Source of the DNA: Brevibacillus porteri | GTDB taxonomy: Bacteria > Bacillota > Bacilli > Brevibacillales > Brevibacillaceae | Direction: 5' to 3' | DNA: 64,000 nt | Assembly: GCF_003013475.1 (NCBI RefSeq) | Contig: NZ_PXZO01000025.1 | Coordinates: 62,001 to 126,000 of the forward strand | Shown: positions 1-7,090 of the stretch, piece by piece | Numbering within the stretch: the stretch's first letter is position 1 | Layout: the number at the start of each line of letters is the position of its first letter | Program-made: the position numbers and the translations under genes | The notes under the pieces: model-generated | Databases searched by the model: none | What the model was told of the DNA's origin: nothing | The model's input: the letters and a program-made list of their open reading frames with translations, nothing else

Positions 1-257
1 AATTTAATTTCCGTCGTCAATACTTGCGAGAGGGTGGAAAAATAGAAGATTTGCAGTTCGTAGCCCCGTTTTACCCGGTGATGCCGCTCCTGTGTCTGGC
101 TCTTTGTACATTCATTCTGATCTTCCCTGCGTTTGACCCGACACAGCGAATTGGACTCTTCTACGGAATTGGTGCGCTCGTGCTGTTCTATACCTTCTAT
201 TATGTGCGCTATGGACGCAAAAAGGCGCATCAACCGAATCTCCCAACGCAAGGCTAA
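1..257 (+). CDS. Amino acid permease (APC superfamily), C-terminal part
   Basis: The frame is open from base 3 to the stop at 255-257, so this is the last ~85 residues of a gene that begins before the window; the TTG at 24 is internal. What remains is two hydrophobic segments (roughly FVAPFYPVMPLLCLALCTF and IGLFYGIGALVLFYTFYYV) followed by a short basic, hydrophilic tail rich in K, R and P. The shape matches the last two membrane helices and cytoplasmic tail of GabP/ProY-type amino acid/proton symporters, whose final loop commonly carries a charged stretch before a hydrophobic PxxP segment. Substrate cannot be told from this fragment. A terminator follows directly. Confidence 0.7.
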   Translation, partial: FNFRRQYLREGGKIEDLQFVAPFYPVMPLLCLALCTFILIFPAFDPTQRIGLFYGIGALVLFYTFYYVRYGRKKAHQPNLPTQG

Positions 258-274
258 GTCTTCCTGCTCAATAG

Positions 275-315
275 AAAAATGCCCCTGCCATGATGATATG
301 GTCGGGGCATTTTTG
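275..315. terminator. Bidirectional intrinsic terminator
   Basis: AAAAATGCCCC pairs with GGGGCATTTTT around a ~19-nt loop. A-rich and T-rich flanks allow it to work for both the permease (+) and the converging oxidase gene (-). Confidence 0.85.
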
Positions 316-332
316 TGGCGTAAGGTTTGTCT

Positions 333-1649
333 TCAGGAGATGCCGAACAGCTCGGCTAAATACGGGTTCACGAACAAACCGTCAGGGTCGAGCACAGAGC
401 GAATGGCGAGGAAATCAGACAAGCGAGGATAGACCTGATGGAGCTGTTCGGCGGTCATGCTGTGCATTTTCCCCCAGTGTGGACGTCCGCCATATCGGGC
501 GAAAATCTCCTCCATCCGGGCAAAGTATGCTTCGTACGGCATGCCCTTGTACATGTGGACGGCAATGAAGGCACTATCCCTTTCGTAAGCGGGACTGAGC
601 CAGATGTCGTCCTTTTTGACGTACCGGCATTCCAGCGGAAAATGAACGGCAAAGCGTTCCTGCTCAATCGCCTGACGCAGCTCCAGTATGGCATCGCCCA
701 TATGCTCAGCGGGTAGGCAGTATTCCATTTCGTAAAAACGAACAAGGCGAGGGGTGGCGAAAAGCTGATGGCTGTAGCCGCTCTCATGGACAGAGGGAAC
801 GCTTTGGGCGGACAGCCTGCTGACGCTTTTGGTGAGAGAAGGGCGCAATCGGCAGCTCTCGGACAAGAGCCAAAATAGCCCATTTTCCACCACCATTTTT
901 TTCAAATAGCTCCATCGTTGATTGCCGCTGGGGGGATCGTTGGTCTCGTTCATGAATTTCACCTGAACGGTATCCGAATAGGGGAAGATAAAGAATTCGA
1001 AATGCCGATGCTCGGTTTTAAACGTCTCCAGAGAGGACAGGCACTCCTCTAGCTGCATGCGACGGCTTTGGTAGCGCAGGCGATAGGCTGGGAGGACACG
1101 CAGCTTGACGCGTACGATGATGCCCAAGAGACCAAGAGAGACTTGCATGGCTTTGAACAGCTCCGGACGGGATTGCTCAGATACTTCCAAGACTTCGCCG
1201 GAGGCGGTCACGACTGTCAGCCCGACGACTTGCGTGGAGATGCTGCCAAAATGAATGCCTGTGCCATGCGTTCCGGTGCTGACGGCCCCTGCAATGGACT
1301 GGGCGTTAATGTCTCCGAGGTTTTCTTGGGAGTAGCCCGCTTGATGCAGGAGGTGTCCGAGTGTCTTGAGCTTGGTGCCTGCCCAGACTTCAACGGTATC
1401 AGAGGCAGGATCTACACTGACGATTCCTTGGAGATGATCTAGGGATAGCAAGCAATCTTCTGTCTGGACGAGCCGCGTGAAGGAATGACCGGAACCGACG
1501 ACTCGAATCCGTGTACCTGCCTTTTGGCAAGCAAGGACAAGCTGCACGACCTCATCTACGGACTCTGGCATCGCGATTTGCTTTGGCTGGCTTTGTACAT
1601 TTCCTGTCCAATTGGCCCAGTGATTCGCGTGCTTCTTTACAGTGAGCAT
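333..1649 (-). CDS. FAD-dependent oxidase, D-arabinono-1,4-lactone/alditol oxidase family
   Basis: 438 residues from ATG 1649, preceded by a GGGGGGAT ribosome-binding site; a longer in-frame ATG at 1706 lies inside the upstream gene and is less likely. The N-terminal half is a PCMH/FAD_binding_4 domain: the VGSGHSF motif near residues 51-57 contains the His (about 55) that in this family usually carries covalent FAD, and NLGDINAQSIAGAVSTGTHGTG follows. The C-terminal half is an ALO domain with the typical PHWGKMHSM and LDPDGLFVNPYL endings. Known relatives oxidise alditols, gulonolactone or arabinonolactone using O2 and release H2O2. No signal peptide, so cytoplasmic. Its start overlaps the end of the upstream aldolase by 13 bases, implying translational coupling. 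Substrate is not predictable here. Confidence 0.85.
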   Translation of the reverse strand: MLTVKKHANHWANWTGNVQSQPKQIAMPESVDEVVQLVLACQKAGTRIRVVGSGHSFTRLVQTEDCLLSLDHLQGIVSVDPASDTVEVWAGTKLKTLGHLLHQAGYSQENLGDINAQSIAGAVSTGTHGTGIHFGSISTQVVGLTVVTASGEVLEVSEQSRPELFKAMQVSLGLLGIIVRVKLRVLPAYRLRYQSRRMQLEECLSSLETFKTEHRHFEFFIFPYSDTVQVKFMNETNDPPSGNQRWSYLKKMVVENGLFWLLSESCRLRPSLTKSVSRLSAQSVPSVHESGYSHQLFATPRLVRFYEMEYCLPAEHMGDAILELRQAIEQERFAVHFPLECRYVKKDDIWLSPAYERDSAFIAVHMYKGMPYEAYFARMEEIFARYGGRPHWGKMHSMTAEQLHQVYPRLSDFLAIRSVLDPDGLFVNPYLAELFGIS

Positions 1650-2824
1650 AATCCATCCCCCCGATAGGTGGTCACTTCCTCGATGATTTTCCCGCCAGAG
1701 ATGCAATACAGCCGGGTAAAACGTTCGCAGAGCTCTCCTGCTTTGGCATGGCGGAAAAAGATCGGGTCTCCCAACTCCAGCGTTTCCATGCCTTGATAGT
1801 GGATCGGTGTCTGTACTTCACCTGCTCCTTCGTTGGGGAACAGCTTTGCTCCCGTTGGCAAGTAAGGCTTGGGGAGTCTGTCACGCCCAGCAGAACCAGA
1901 GGCGATGTAGCCTCCGCCGGCACATGTGTAGATATGCTCTGTGGGCTTGCGGATAATCTCCAGAGCAAATCCGGCAGCAGGATGAAACCGAAAATCTTGA
2001 AAGTAGTCAAAGAGCCCAGGCGAAAAAAATCCGGAGCCTGCTGTCACCTCTGTAACAGCGTCTTCTTTCCCGGTCAAGTGCAAGCTGCCCGTTCCTCCAC
2101 CGTTTACGAAGCGCAGAGAAATGCCTAGCTCGCGAATGGCATGCACCAGTGTGGCACGTCGAGCAGCCACTTCTTTCACGGAATATTGCTTGAGAAGACG
2201 AATGATGCTGTTTTTCAGGAATTGACGAGGGTATCGATCACCTACGCCAGCAATTTGAGCTTCGTACCCCATGACACCATCTAGGTAGAGATGATCGGAG
2301 GAAGCAACGCGCTTGGCAAGGGAGAGGGACGCCTCGAGAGAGCGAAGAGGAGAGCGCCAGACGCCGAAATGCAGCCCCAACACATCTGACGACATGTCGA
2401 TATCGAGACAGACCGGCAGTCTGGTTCCTGTTTCCCGGGCGATTTGTTCGAGCTGTTCGACATGAGGGAGAGAGTCGATCATCAAAGTAATGGAGCGTCC
2501 GTTTTTAATCTCAGAGGCGATGGACAAAAGCCAGCTTTTTTCCCAGAGGGGATAGCCAAGCAGCAGGTCATCGAAGCCTGCCTCGCACAGGTGAAGCACC
2601 TCAGGAGCGGAATAGCACATGAGACCACGAAAGCAATCGTCCAACTGCAATACATGTTTGAGAATGGCAACGCTTCGGATCGACTTGCTCGCGATTCGAA
2701 CGGGTTTTCCATTGCTTTGCAAACTGATTTGCTCCGCATTTTCCTCCAGCAGATCTAGGTCGACGAAAGCGAACGGCTTGGGAACACCGGCAAAGGCAGA
2801 CTGATAATAGCGATAATCCCGCAT
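1637..2824 (-). CDS. PLP-dependent amino acid deaminase/aldolase (alanine racemase fold)
   Basis: 395 residues with the fold-type III PLP barrel seen in D-threonine aldolase and D-serine dehydratase. The likely Schiff-base lysine is K47 in RIASKS near the N-terminus. NGGGTGS (phosphate binding) is near residue 240, and a His and Cys in FRHAKAGELCERF near the C-terminus occupy the position where D-serine-dehydratase-like enzymes bind a metal ion. Expected chemistry is cleavage or deamination of a D- or beta-hydroxy amino acid. The gene is first in a two-gene minus-strand operon with the ALO-type oxidase; the overlap suggests the two enzymes act on related hydroxylated compounds, which is inference. 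The ATG at 2824 gives the family's usual length. Confidence 0.85.
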   Translation of the reverse strand: MRDYRYYQSAFAGVPKPFAFVDLDLLEENAEQISLQSNGKPVRIASKSIRSVAILKHVLQLDDCFRGLMCYSAPEVLHLCEAGFDDLLLGYPLWEKSWLLSIASEIKNGRSITLMIDSLPHVEQLEQIARETGTRLPVCLDIDMSSDVLGLHFGVWRSPLRSLEASLSLAKRVASSDHLYLDGVMGYEAQIAGVGDRYPRQFLKNSIIRLLKQYSVKEVAARRATLVHAIRELGISLRFVNGGGTGSLHLTGKEDAVTEVTAGSGFFSPGLFDYFQDFRFHPAAGFALEIIRKPTEHIYTCAGGGYIASGSAGRDRLPKPYLPTGAKLFPNEGAGEVQTPIHYQGMETLELGDPIFFRHAKAGELCERFTRLYCISGGKIIEEVTTYRGDGLCSL

Positions 2825-2850
2825 GTACAGGCCTCATCCTTTTTTAAGAG

Positions 2851-3016
2851 GTTGTTCAAAAAGTCGTCTTTTGATCATGGAGTAGTCCTGAAAGCTGATT
2901 CGACTTCGAAAGAGACATTCACCTTCGAAGTCCGGTGCTCATGTAGGTTCCCTACACTCCGCTCCTCCTTCTTCAGGTTCTCGCCCCTTTCTCGATGCTG
3001 AAAAGACGACTTTTTG
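2851..3016. repeat. Dispersed ~165-bp repeat, family A, copy 1 (full length)
   Basis: Bounded by a perfect 16-bp inverted repeat, CAAAAAGTCGTCTTTT (2857-2872) and AAAAGACGACTTTTTG (3001-3016). The interior contains TTCACCTTCGAAGTCCGGTG and a small GTAGG/CCTAC hairpin. A closely related copy lies at 21924-22083, and partial right ends occur at 8571-8612, 10057-10098 and 52757-52787. No protein is encoded. It sits upstream of the minus-strand aldolase gene. Confidence 0.85.
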
Positions 3017-3118
3017 CACTCGATTTGAGTGAAATAATGATCAGAAATATTTCTTAAAATTCTTTCTATTCTATTCGTTTGTGATTGATTCCTTCCTGAG
3101 CAGATGAGCGTCATGTAT

Positions 3119-3156
3119 AGAAATAACGAATGTTCGCTTTTAAATGTTCGGGTTTT
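3119..3156. promoter_or_regulatory. Candidate PurR box pair
   Basis: The complement of 3141-3156 reads AAAACCCGAACATTTA, matching the Bacillus PurBox consensus AWWWCCGAACWWT at 12 of 13 positions. A weaker forward box (AAATAACGAATGTT, 3121-3134) carries CGAA at 3127-3130. The CGAA and the opposing TTCG (3147-3150) are separated by 16 bases, the spacing used by B. subtilis PurR. The pair lies ~80 bases upstream of the -35 of the riboswitch transcript; a further CGAA (3210) and TTCG (3227) lie between. Confidence 0.6.
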
Positions 3157-3231
3157 GGTGTGTTAGCGGATTGTAAAGTCATGTTTACGATAAAAATAAC
3201 TTTAAAAGACGAATAAATAGGCTGTTTTCGG

Positions 3232-3260
3232 TTGACTTGATTCACCTTATAAGCTACTAT
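3232..3260 (+). promoter_or_regulatory. SigA-type promoter for the riboswitch transcript
   Basis: TTGACT (3232-3237), a 17-base spacer, then TACTAT (3255-3260). It would start transcription near 3267, about 45 bases before the aptamer. Confidence 0.75.
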
Positions 3261-3311
3261 ACATATTGTTGTGAAGAACAACACAGGCTTGACGAATGAA
3301 ATAGTGATTTG

Positions 3312-3380
3312 TATTCGTATATCCTCAGAAATATGGTTTGAGGGTCTCTACAGGGAACCGTAAATTCCCGGCTACGAATA
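3312..3380 (+). ncRNA. Purine (guanine-class) riboswitch aptamer
   Basis: P1 is TATTCGTA (3312-3319) with TACGAATA (3373-3380). P2 is CCTCA/TGAGG with loop containing AATATGG, and P3 is GGGAA/TTCCC with loop CCGTAAA, so the two kissing loops of the purine aptamer are present. The J2/3 segment GTCTCTACA and the J3/1 segment GGCTAC are canonical. The specificity base before TAC is C rather than T, which in this class means guanine/hypoxanthine, not adenine. Confidence 0.95.
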
Positions 3381-3422
3381 GGGCAGGTTTGGTATACCCT
3401 ATTCGTCGGCCGGGAATTTTTT
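3363..3422 (+). terminator. Riboswitch expression platform (intrinsic terminator)
   Basis: AATTCCCGGC-TACGAATAGGG (3363-3383) pairs with CCCTATTCGTCGGCCGGGAATT (3397-3418), followed by a U-run. The 5' arm reuses the P3 3' strand and P1 3' strand of the aptamer. The layout resembles known guanine OFF switches that end transcription before the coding region. Confidence 0.9.
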
Positions 3423-3446
3423 GCATTTTTTTGGGGAGGGAACGAA

Positions 3447-4880
3447 ATGAACAAGTATGATGTGATCGTTGTAGGAGCAGGACCAGCAGGGATTTTTACA
3501 TGCTACGAGGTAATGCGAAAAGCACCGAATGCCAAGGTGCTGTTGATTGATAAAGGGCATGACATCTATAGCAGACGCTGTCCGATCTTGGAAGAAAAGA
3601 TCAAGCTCTGCCCGCCGCCAGCAGGAAAAAAAGAATTCGCAGGCTGTTTGCCGGCCTGTTCGATTACCAGTGGTTTTGGTGGAGCAGGCGCCTATAGCGA
3701 TGGCAAATTTAACATCACCACCGAATTTGGCGGTTGGATGACAGACTATCTCAGCCCTTCCGCTGTACTTGGGCTGATCAAGTACGTAGATGAAATCAAT
3801 TTGGAGCATGGGGCTACCCACTCGATTACGGACCCGACCACAGAGACGATCAAGAGCATCGAGCAGCGCGGCTATGCAGCAGGACTCAAGCTGTTGCGAG
3901 CACAGGTACGTCACTTGGGAACGGAGCAAAACCTGGAGATTCTCCAGTCGATCTTCGAGCATTTGAAAAAGCATGTCGACATGATGTTCAAGACGGAGGT
4001 CGAGGACATCATTACGGTGAAAGAAGCAGACGGACATCAGGTAAAAGGTGTCGTCTTGAAAAACGGCCAGGAGTATGAAGCTGATTACGTGGTAATCGGA
4101 CCAGGACGCGATGGCTCCGCTTGGTTGACGGATATCCTGAAAAAGCGTCGCCTGAAAATGTACAACAATCAAGTCGACGTAGGCGTACGTGTGGAGACGT
4201 CCGATGTCGTCATGCGCGAAATCAATGAACACTTGTACGAAGGAAAATTCATTTTCAATACATCTGTCGGAACGCGTGTACGGACGTTTTGCAGCAATCC
4301 ATCCGGTCACGTAGTCGTGGAAAACCATAGTGGAGTGATGGCAGCAAACGGGCACTCTTACAAAGACCCAGCGCTGGGCTCGATGAATACGAACTTTGCG
4401 CTCTTGGTATCGCATACGTTTACAGAGCCGTTTGACAAGCCGAATGAGTACGCGAGAGAAATTTGCAAGCGAGCGAATGATCTGTCAAACGGTGGGGTCA
4501 TCGTACAAAAGTACGGCGATATCTTGCGCGGTCGCCGTTCTACTGAGTCGCGTATTAAGGAAGGCTTCTTGGAGCCTACTCTGAAGGAAGCGGTACCGGG
4601 TGATTTGGGACTCGTGTTGCCTTACAATACGATGAAAAGTTTGATCGAGATGGTGGAAGCTCTGGACAAGGTAACACCGGGAATTGCCTCCGAGCACACA
4701 TTGTTCTACGGAGTGGAAGCAAAATTCTACTCGGCACGTCCGAAACTGACGGAGGAATTCGAAACGGAAATCAAGGGATTGTTCTGTGGCGGGGATGGTG
4801 CCGGAATTACACGTGGTCTGGCACAGGCCGGAGCTGCTGGGGTCTGGATGGCTCGCAATATCGCAAAACGCATGCAATAA
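3447..4880 (+). CDS. NAD(P)/FAD-dependent dehydrogenase (COG2509-like), purine-regulated
   Basis: 477 residues beginning with a Rossmann FAD-binding motif (VGAGPAG, residues 9-15) and ending with a second FAD-contact motif (GLFCGGDGAGITRGLAQAGAAG region). Conserved cysteines lie in RRCPILEEK, LCPPP and AGCLPACS near residues 50-70, followed by a glycine-rich GFGGAGAYSDGK stretch. This is the family of uncharacterised FAD-dependent dehydrogenases related to HI0933/COG2509; the physiological substrate is unknown. The start follows GGGGAGGG with a 6-base spacer. It is a single-gene unit: its own terminator follows. The leader carries candidate PurR boxes and a guanine riboswitch, the control pattern of the Bacillus purine operon, so a role in purine metabolism or salvage is inferred from regulation rather than from the protein. 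Confidence 0.85.
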   Translation: MNKYDVIVVGAGPAGIFTCYEVMRKAPNAKVLLIDKGHDIYSRRCPILEEKIKLCPPPAGKKEFAGCLPACSITSGFGGAGAYSDGKFNITTEFGGWMTDYLSPSAVLGLIKYVDEINLEHGATHSITDPTTETIKSIEQRGYAAGLKLLRAQVRHLGTEQNLEILQSIFEHLKKHVDMMFKTEVEDIITVKEADGHQVKGVVLKNGQEYEADYVVIGPGRDGSAWLTDILKKRRLKMYNNQVDVGVRVETSDVVMREINEHLYEGKFIFNTSVGTRVRTFCSNPSGHVVVENHSGVMAANGHSYKDPALGSMNTNFALLVSHTFTEPFDKPNEYAREICKRANDLSNGGVIVQKYGDILRGRRSTESRIKEGFLEPTLKEAVPGDLGLVLPYNTMKSLIEMVEALDKVTPGIASEHTLFYGVEAKFYSARPKLTEEFETEIKGLFCGGDGAGITRGLAQAGAAGVWMARNIAKRMQ

Positions 4881-4900
4881 CGAATACGATCATAACGAAT

Positions 4901-4945
4901 AGGCTTCTTGCTGGGCACGAGTGTGCTTGGTGGGGAGCCTTTTTG
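4901..4945 (+). terminator. Intrinsic terminator
   Basis: AGGCT...AGCCT long hairpin with inner GGCAC/GTGTGC pairing, followed by TTTTT, 20 bases after the dehydrogenase stop. Confidence 0.75.
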
Positions 4946-5063
4946 CATGACAGAACAACATCAGGAAAGTAATGATCCCGATGTCACGAGGAATTAGGCA
5001 GAAGCGTATTGTATAGAAGGGCCACTTATCAAACCACGACCTTTTGTTGGCATGGAGGTATCT

Positions 5064-5384
5064 ATGTTTTTTTGTGATGATGATGATACCGCTGTAATAG
5101 CACTTTGGATTATTTCGATTGGCTTTGTCATACTCGCCATTGATAAAACAACCAAATTAAGTCAAAAGCCTGCCTGCGAAAATGCGACTTCGGCGCAACC
5201 GCTGATCCAATCGAACAAGAAAGCCAATGGGAAGAATAAGAATGGCAATGACAATGATAACGATGATGATAGGCAATTCAAACGAATTGAACAGCAAATT
5301 GCTCAATTACGAGACAGTATGCAAGATATAAAGAAGAATTTGCAGGAGAAGCCATCCAAAAACGGAGGGAAGAAGGATGATTGA
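5064..5384 (+). CDS. Small membrane-anchored hypothetical protein
   Basis: 106 residues. The ATG at 5064 follows GGAGG by 4-5 bases; the in-frame ATG at 5052 overlaps that ribosome-binding site. It opens with MFFCDDDD, then one transmembrane helix (VIALWIISIGFVILAI), then a low-complexity hydrophilic tail rich in N, D and K, ending in a probable coiled coil (IEQQIAQLRDSMQDIKKNL). No family recognised. It overlaps the next gene by 8 bases, so the two are almost certainly one unit. A similar plan (anchor plus charged coil) in both proteins suggests they form a complex; this is inference. Confidence 0.6.
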   Translation: MFFCDDDDTAVIALWIISIGFVILAIDKTTKLSQKPACENATSAQPLIQSNKKANGKNKNGNDNDNDDDRQFKRIEQQIAQLRDSMQDIKKNLQEKPSKNGGKKDD

Positions 5385-5652
5385 CAAAAATCTGGCGAAT
5401 GAGCTGGTAGCGGTAGGCGGGTGGATTGCAGTTCTGGGTGCCTTCCTCACTGCTATAGGCTCGACTGGACAGGTGGAACCGGACCAGGATACTTCTACAG
5501 CGAAAGAGGCAAATGACAAAGAATCAAATGATTTGAAAAAACAAGTGCTGCAACAGAAAAAACAATTGCAAAAGCAACAGATACAGCTTGAACTGATTCA
5601 ATTGGAACAAGAGCTCAACACCATCATCCATAGCACAAGGAAAAATGGCTAA
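5377..5652 (+). CDS. Small coiled-coil hypothetical protein
   Basis: 91 residues. An N-terminal hydrophobic stretch (LVAVGGWIAVLGAFLTAIG) is followed by an acidic linker and a strong glutamine/lysine-rich coiled coil (repeats of KKQLQKQQIQLELIQLEQEL type). No recognised domain. It is translationally coupled to the preceding small membrane protein and followed by a bidirectional terminator, so the two genes form a closed two-gene operon. Confidence 0.6.
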   Translation: MIDKNLANELVAVGGWIAVLGAFLTAIGSTGQVEPDQDTSTAKEANDKESNDLKKQVLQQKKQLQKQQIQLELIQLEQELNTIIHSTRKNG

Positions 5653-5653
5653 C

Positions 5654-5697
5654 AAAAAATGACTTCACCAAACTGCTTTTGGGAGAAGTCATTTTTT
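5654..5697. terminator. Bidirectional intrinsic terminator
   Basis: AAAAAATGACTTC and GAAGTCATTTTTT form a 13-bp stem separating the small-protein pair (+) from the converging marR gene (-). Confidence 0.9.
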
Positions 5698-5702
5698 ACT
5701 TG

Positions 5703-6116
5703 CTACAATGGCTGCAAATTATCGTTCATTTTCTTCAGTACGCGGTTAAAGATAGCGAGTTCTGCTTCGTCAAGGCCGCGGAGTGCCAGTTCCTCTTGCT
5801 CTTTGGCAGCTTCCAGCCATTCCGGGAAACGTTCGACTGCTTGCGGAGACAAGGACACATAGCGCTCACGCTTGTCATCACCCTCTGAGCGAATAATCCA
5901 GCCCATCTCTTCCAATCGGGTGAGTGTCCGGGTAATCGTCGGCGCTTCCACATTCAGGTAGTTACTCAATTGAACCTGGGTGAGCGATTCACGGTAATGC
6001 AAGCAAAGGATAATCCCCCATTGCGAACTGTATAATCCCATGGGAGACATAGTCCCATTTAACGATTTACTGAATATTCTTGCGGTTTGGCTAATTCGAT
6101 GACCATAATATTGCAT
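5703..6116 (-). CDS. MarR family transcriptional regulator
   Basis: 137 residues from ATG 6116, which has GGAGGT 8-9 bases upstream; an in-frame ATG at 6158 lacks one. The winged helix-turn-helix spans roughly residues 45-105: SLTQVQLSNYLNVEAPTITRTL is the recognition region and DKRERYVSLS the wing, both typical MarR. The N- and C-terminal helices would form the dimer interface. Ligand and targets are unknown. A palindromic site just upstream (6153-6184) suggests autoregulation. It is alone on its strand, with no partner exporter or oxidoreductase next to it. Confidence 0.85.
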   Translation of the reverse strand: MQYYGHRISQTARIFSKSLNGTMSPMGLYSSQWGIILCLHYRESLTQVQLSNYLNVEAPTITRTLTRLEEMGWIIRSEGDDKRERYVSLSPQAVERFPEWLEAAKEQEELALRGLDEAELAIFNRVLKKMNDNLQPL

Positions 6117-6152
6117 GAATATATACCTCCAGGAAAGCTGGTCCGATATATC

Positions 6153-6184
6153 GTACACTTTATTGCTTAAGTAAATATGTACAA
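6153..6184. promoter_or_regulatory. Candidate MarR operator
   Basis: An imperfect palindrome centred on CTTAAG (TTGCTTAAGTAA, 6163-6174) with outer GTACA and TGTAC arms, placed where the marR promoter should be. Binding by the adjacent MarR protein is inferred from position. Confidence 0.45.
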
Positions 6185-6317
6185 TAACATACTAGCAGTT
6201 CGGGACATATAAGTAAACGTTTATTCGGTGGCGAAATAATGGATTTTCTGACACAAATAGAATCAGGCGACTGTCATGGAAGAAGACACTCACCTGGCTG
6301 AAAAATATGGTGATGCA

Positions 6318-6935
6318 TTAATCTGCGGATAAGATACTCAATGGTCCTTTTTCATTGATGAGCGGCTCCAGTTCATAAACCGAAATGGGGAACATGGGGA
6401 AACCGACGTAGTAAGGCGTAATTTCGTACAACTGGAAGTAGATGACCAGTGCTTTGTCGGCTAGGTAATAATCTTGATCGGGCTTAATCGAAGTAAAGCC
6501 ATTGAGTGTGGGGATGCTTCTTTCTTTGATTTGACGCTTGATGTTTTCAGAAATCACCTTGACGTAATCGCTTCCTGGCTTGAATAATTCACGCAGCGTA
6601 TACAGCTTGCCTGTTTGGATATCTGCGGTGATTGACCCGAGGAAGGTCATGCCGTGAGCCATTTGCGGTGTGTAGGCGTAGTTGCTCAACACGACACTGA
6701 AAATGCCGCGTTCGTTTGTCTTGATTTCGTAGCTTCCTTGCATTTCTGTATTTCCTGGTACCTGGACCCGTTGCTGCTCGTGAATTAAGCCTTGAACCGT
6801 TTGATAAATCGCCCGGTTGATATCTTTTTCCGCTTGCTGGTTGGCTAGGCCTGCCAATTGCGGGTAGTAAATGGTGGTGTTCGGTCGGCTAATTGTCCGT
6901 GTCAGCACGGTGGCTGGCAATTGATTGAGTTCCAC
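6318..6935 (-). CDS. DUF3298/RsiV C-terminal-like domain protein
   Basis: 205 residues from GTG 6935 with GGAGA 4-5 bases upstream. The N-terminal half has DUF4163-like features (VLTRTISRPNTTIYYPQLAGL, then NRAIYQTVQGLI) and the C-terminal half has the DUF3298 pattern: a GKLYTLRELFKPG motif, KVISENIKRQI and a terminal ALVIYFQLYEITPYYVGFPMFPISVYEL segment. The same architecture forms the extracytoplasmic part of RsiV-like anti-sigma factors, but this copy has no signal peptide or membrane helix, so it is probably a cytoplasmic stand-alone version. Function unknown. No operon partner. Confidence 0.75.
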   Translation of the reverse strand: MELNQLPATVLTRTISRPNTTIYYPQLAGLANQQAEKDINRAIYQTVQGLIHEQQRVQVPGNTEMQGSYEIKTNERGIFSVVLSNYAYTPQMAHGMTFLGSITADIQTGKLYTLRELFKPGSDYVKVISENIKRQIKERSIPTLNGFTSIKPDQDYYLADKALVIYFQLYEITPYYVGFPMFPISVYELEPLINEKGPLSILSAD

Positions 6936-7090
6936 TTTTCTCCGTTTGCCTCCTGTACGTGTGAGTTGTGTAATAGCCTATTCGAAATTGTTTTTGGCTG
7001 TTCTCACTTTTTTCACAAATTTGGCAAAGGTTTGGCTATATAATGGGGAAAGAATCCGATACATAAGTAAAGAGGAAAAGGGGGGCAATT

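Noticed and set aside
1649..1706. Longer start (ATG 1706) for the ALO-type oxidase
   Set aside because: It would begin inside the aldolase gene without a Shine-Dalgarno, whereas ATG 1649 has GGGGGG at the right distance.
3399..4415. 338-codon minus-strand frame
   Set aside because: It is antisense to the riboswitch-controlled dehydrogenase, whose domains are clear; the frame shows no recognisable protein character.
7012..7044. Sigma promoter of the 7091 chemoreceptor
   Set aside because: TATAAT at 7039 is good but no -35 at 16-18 bases and no sigma-D box was found, so it was not listed as a feature.
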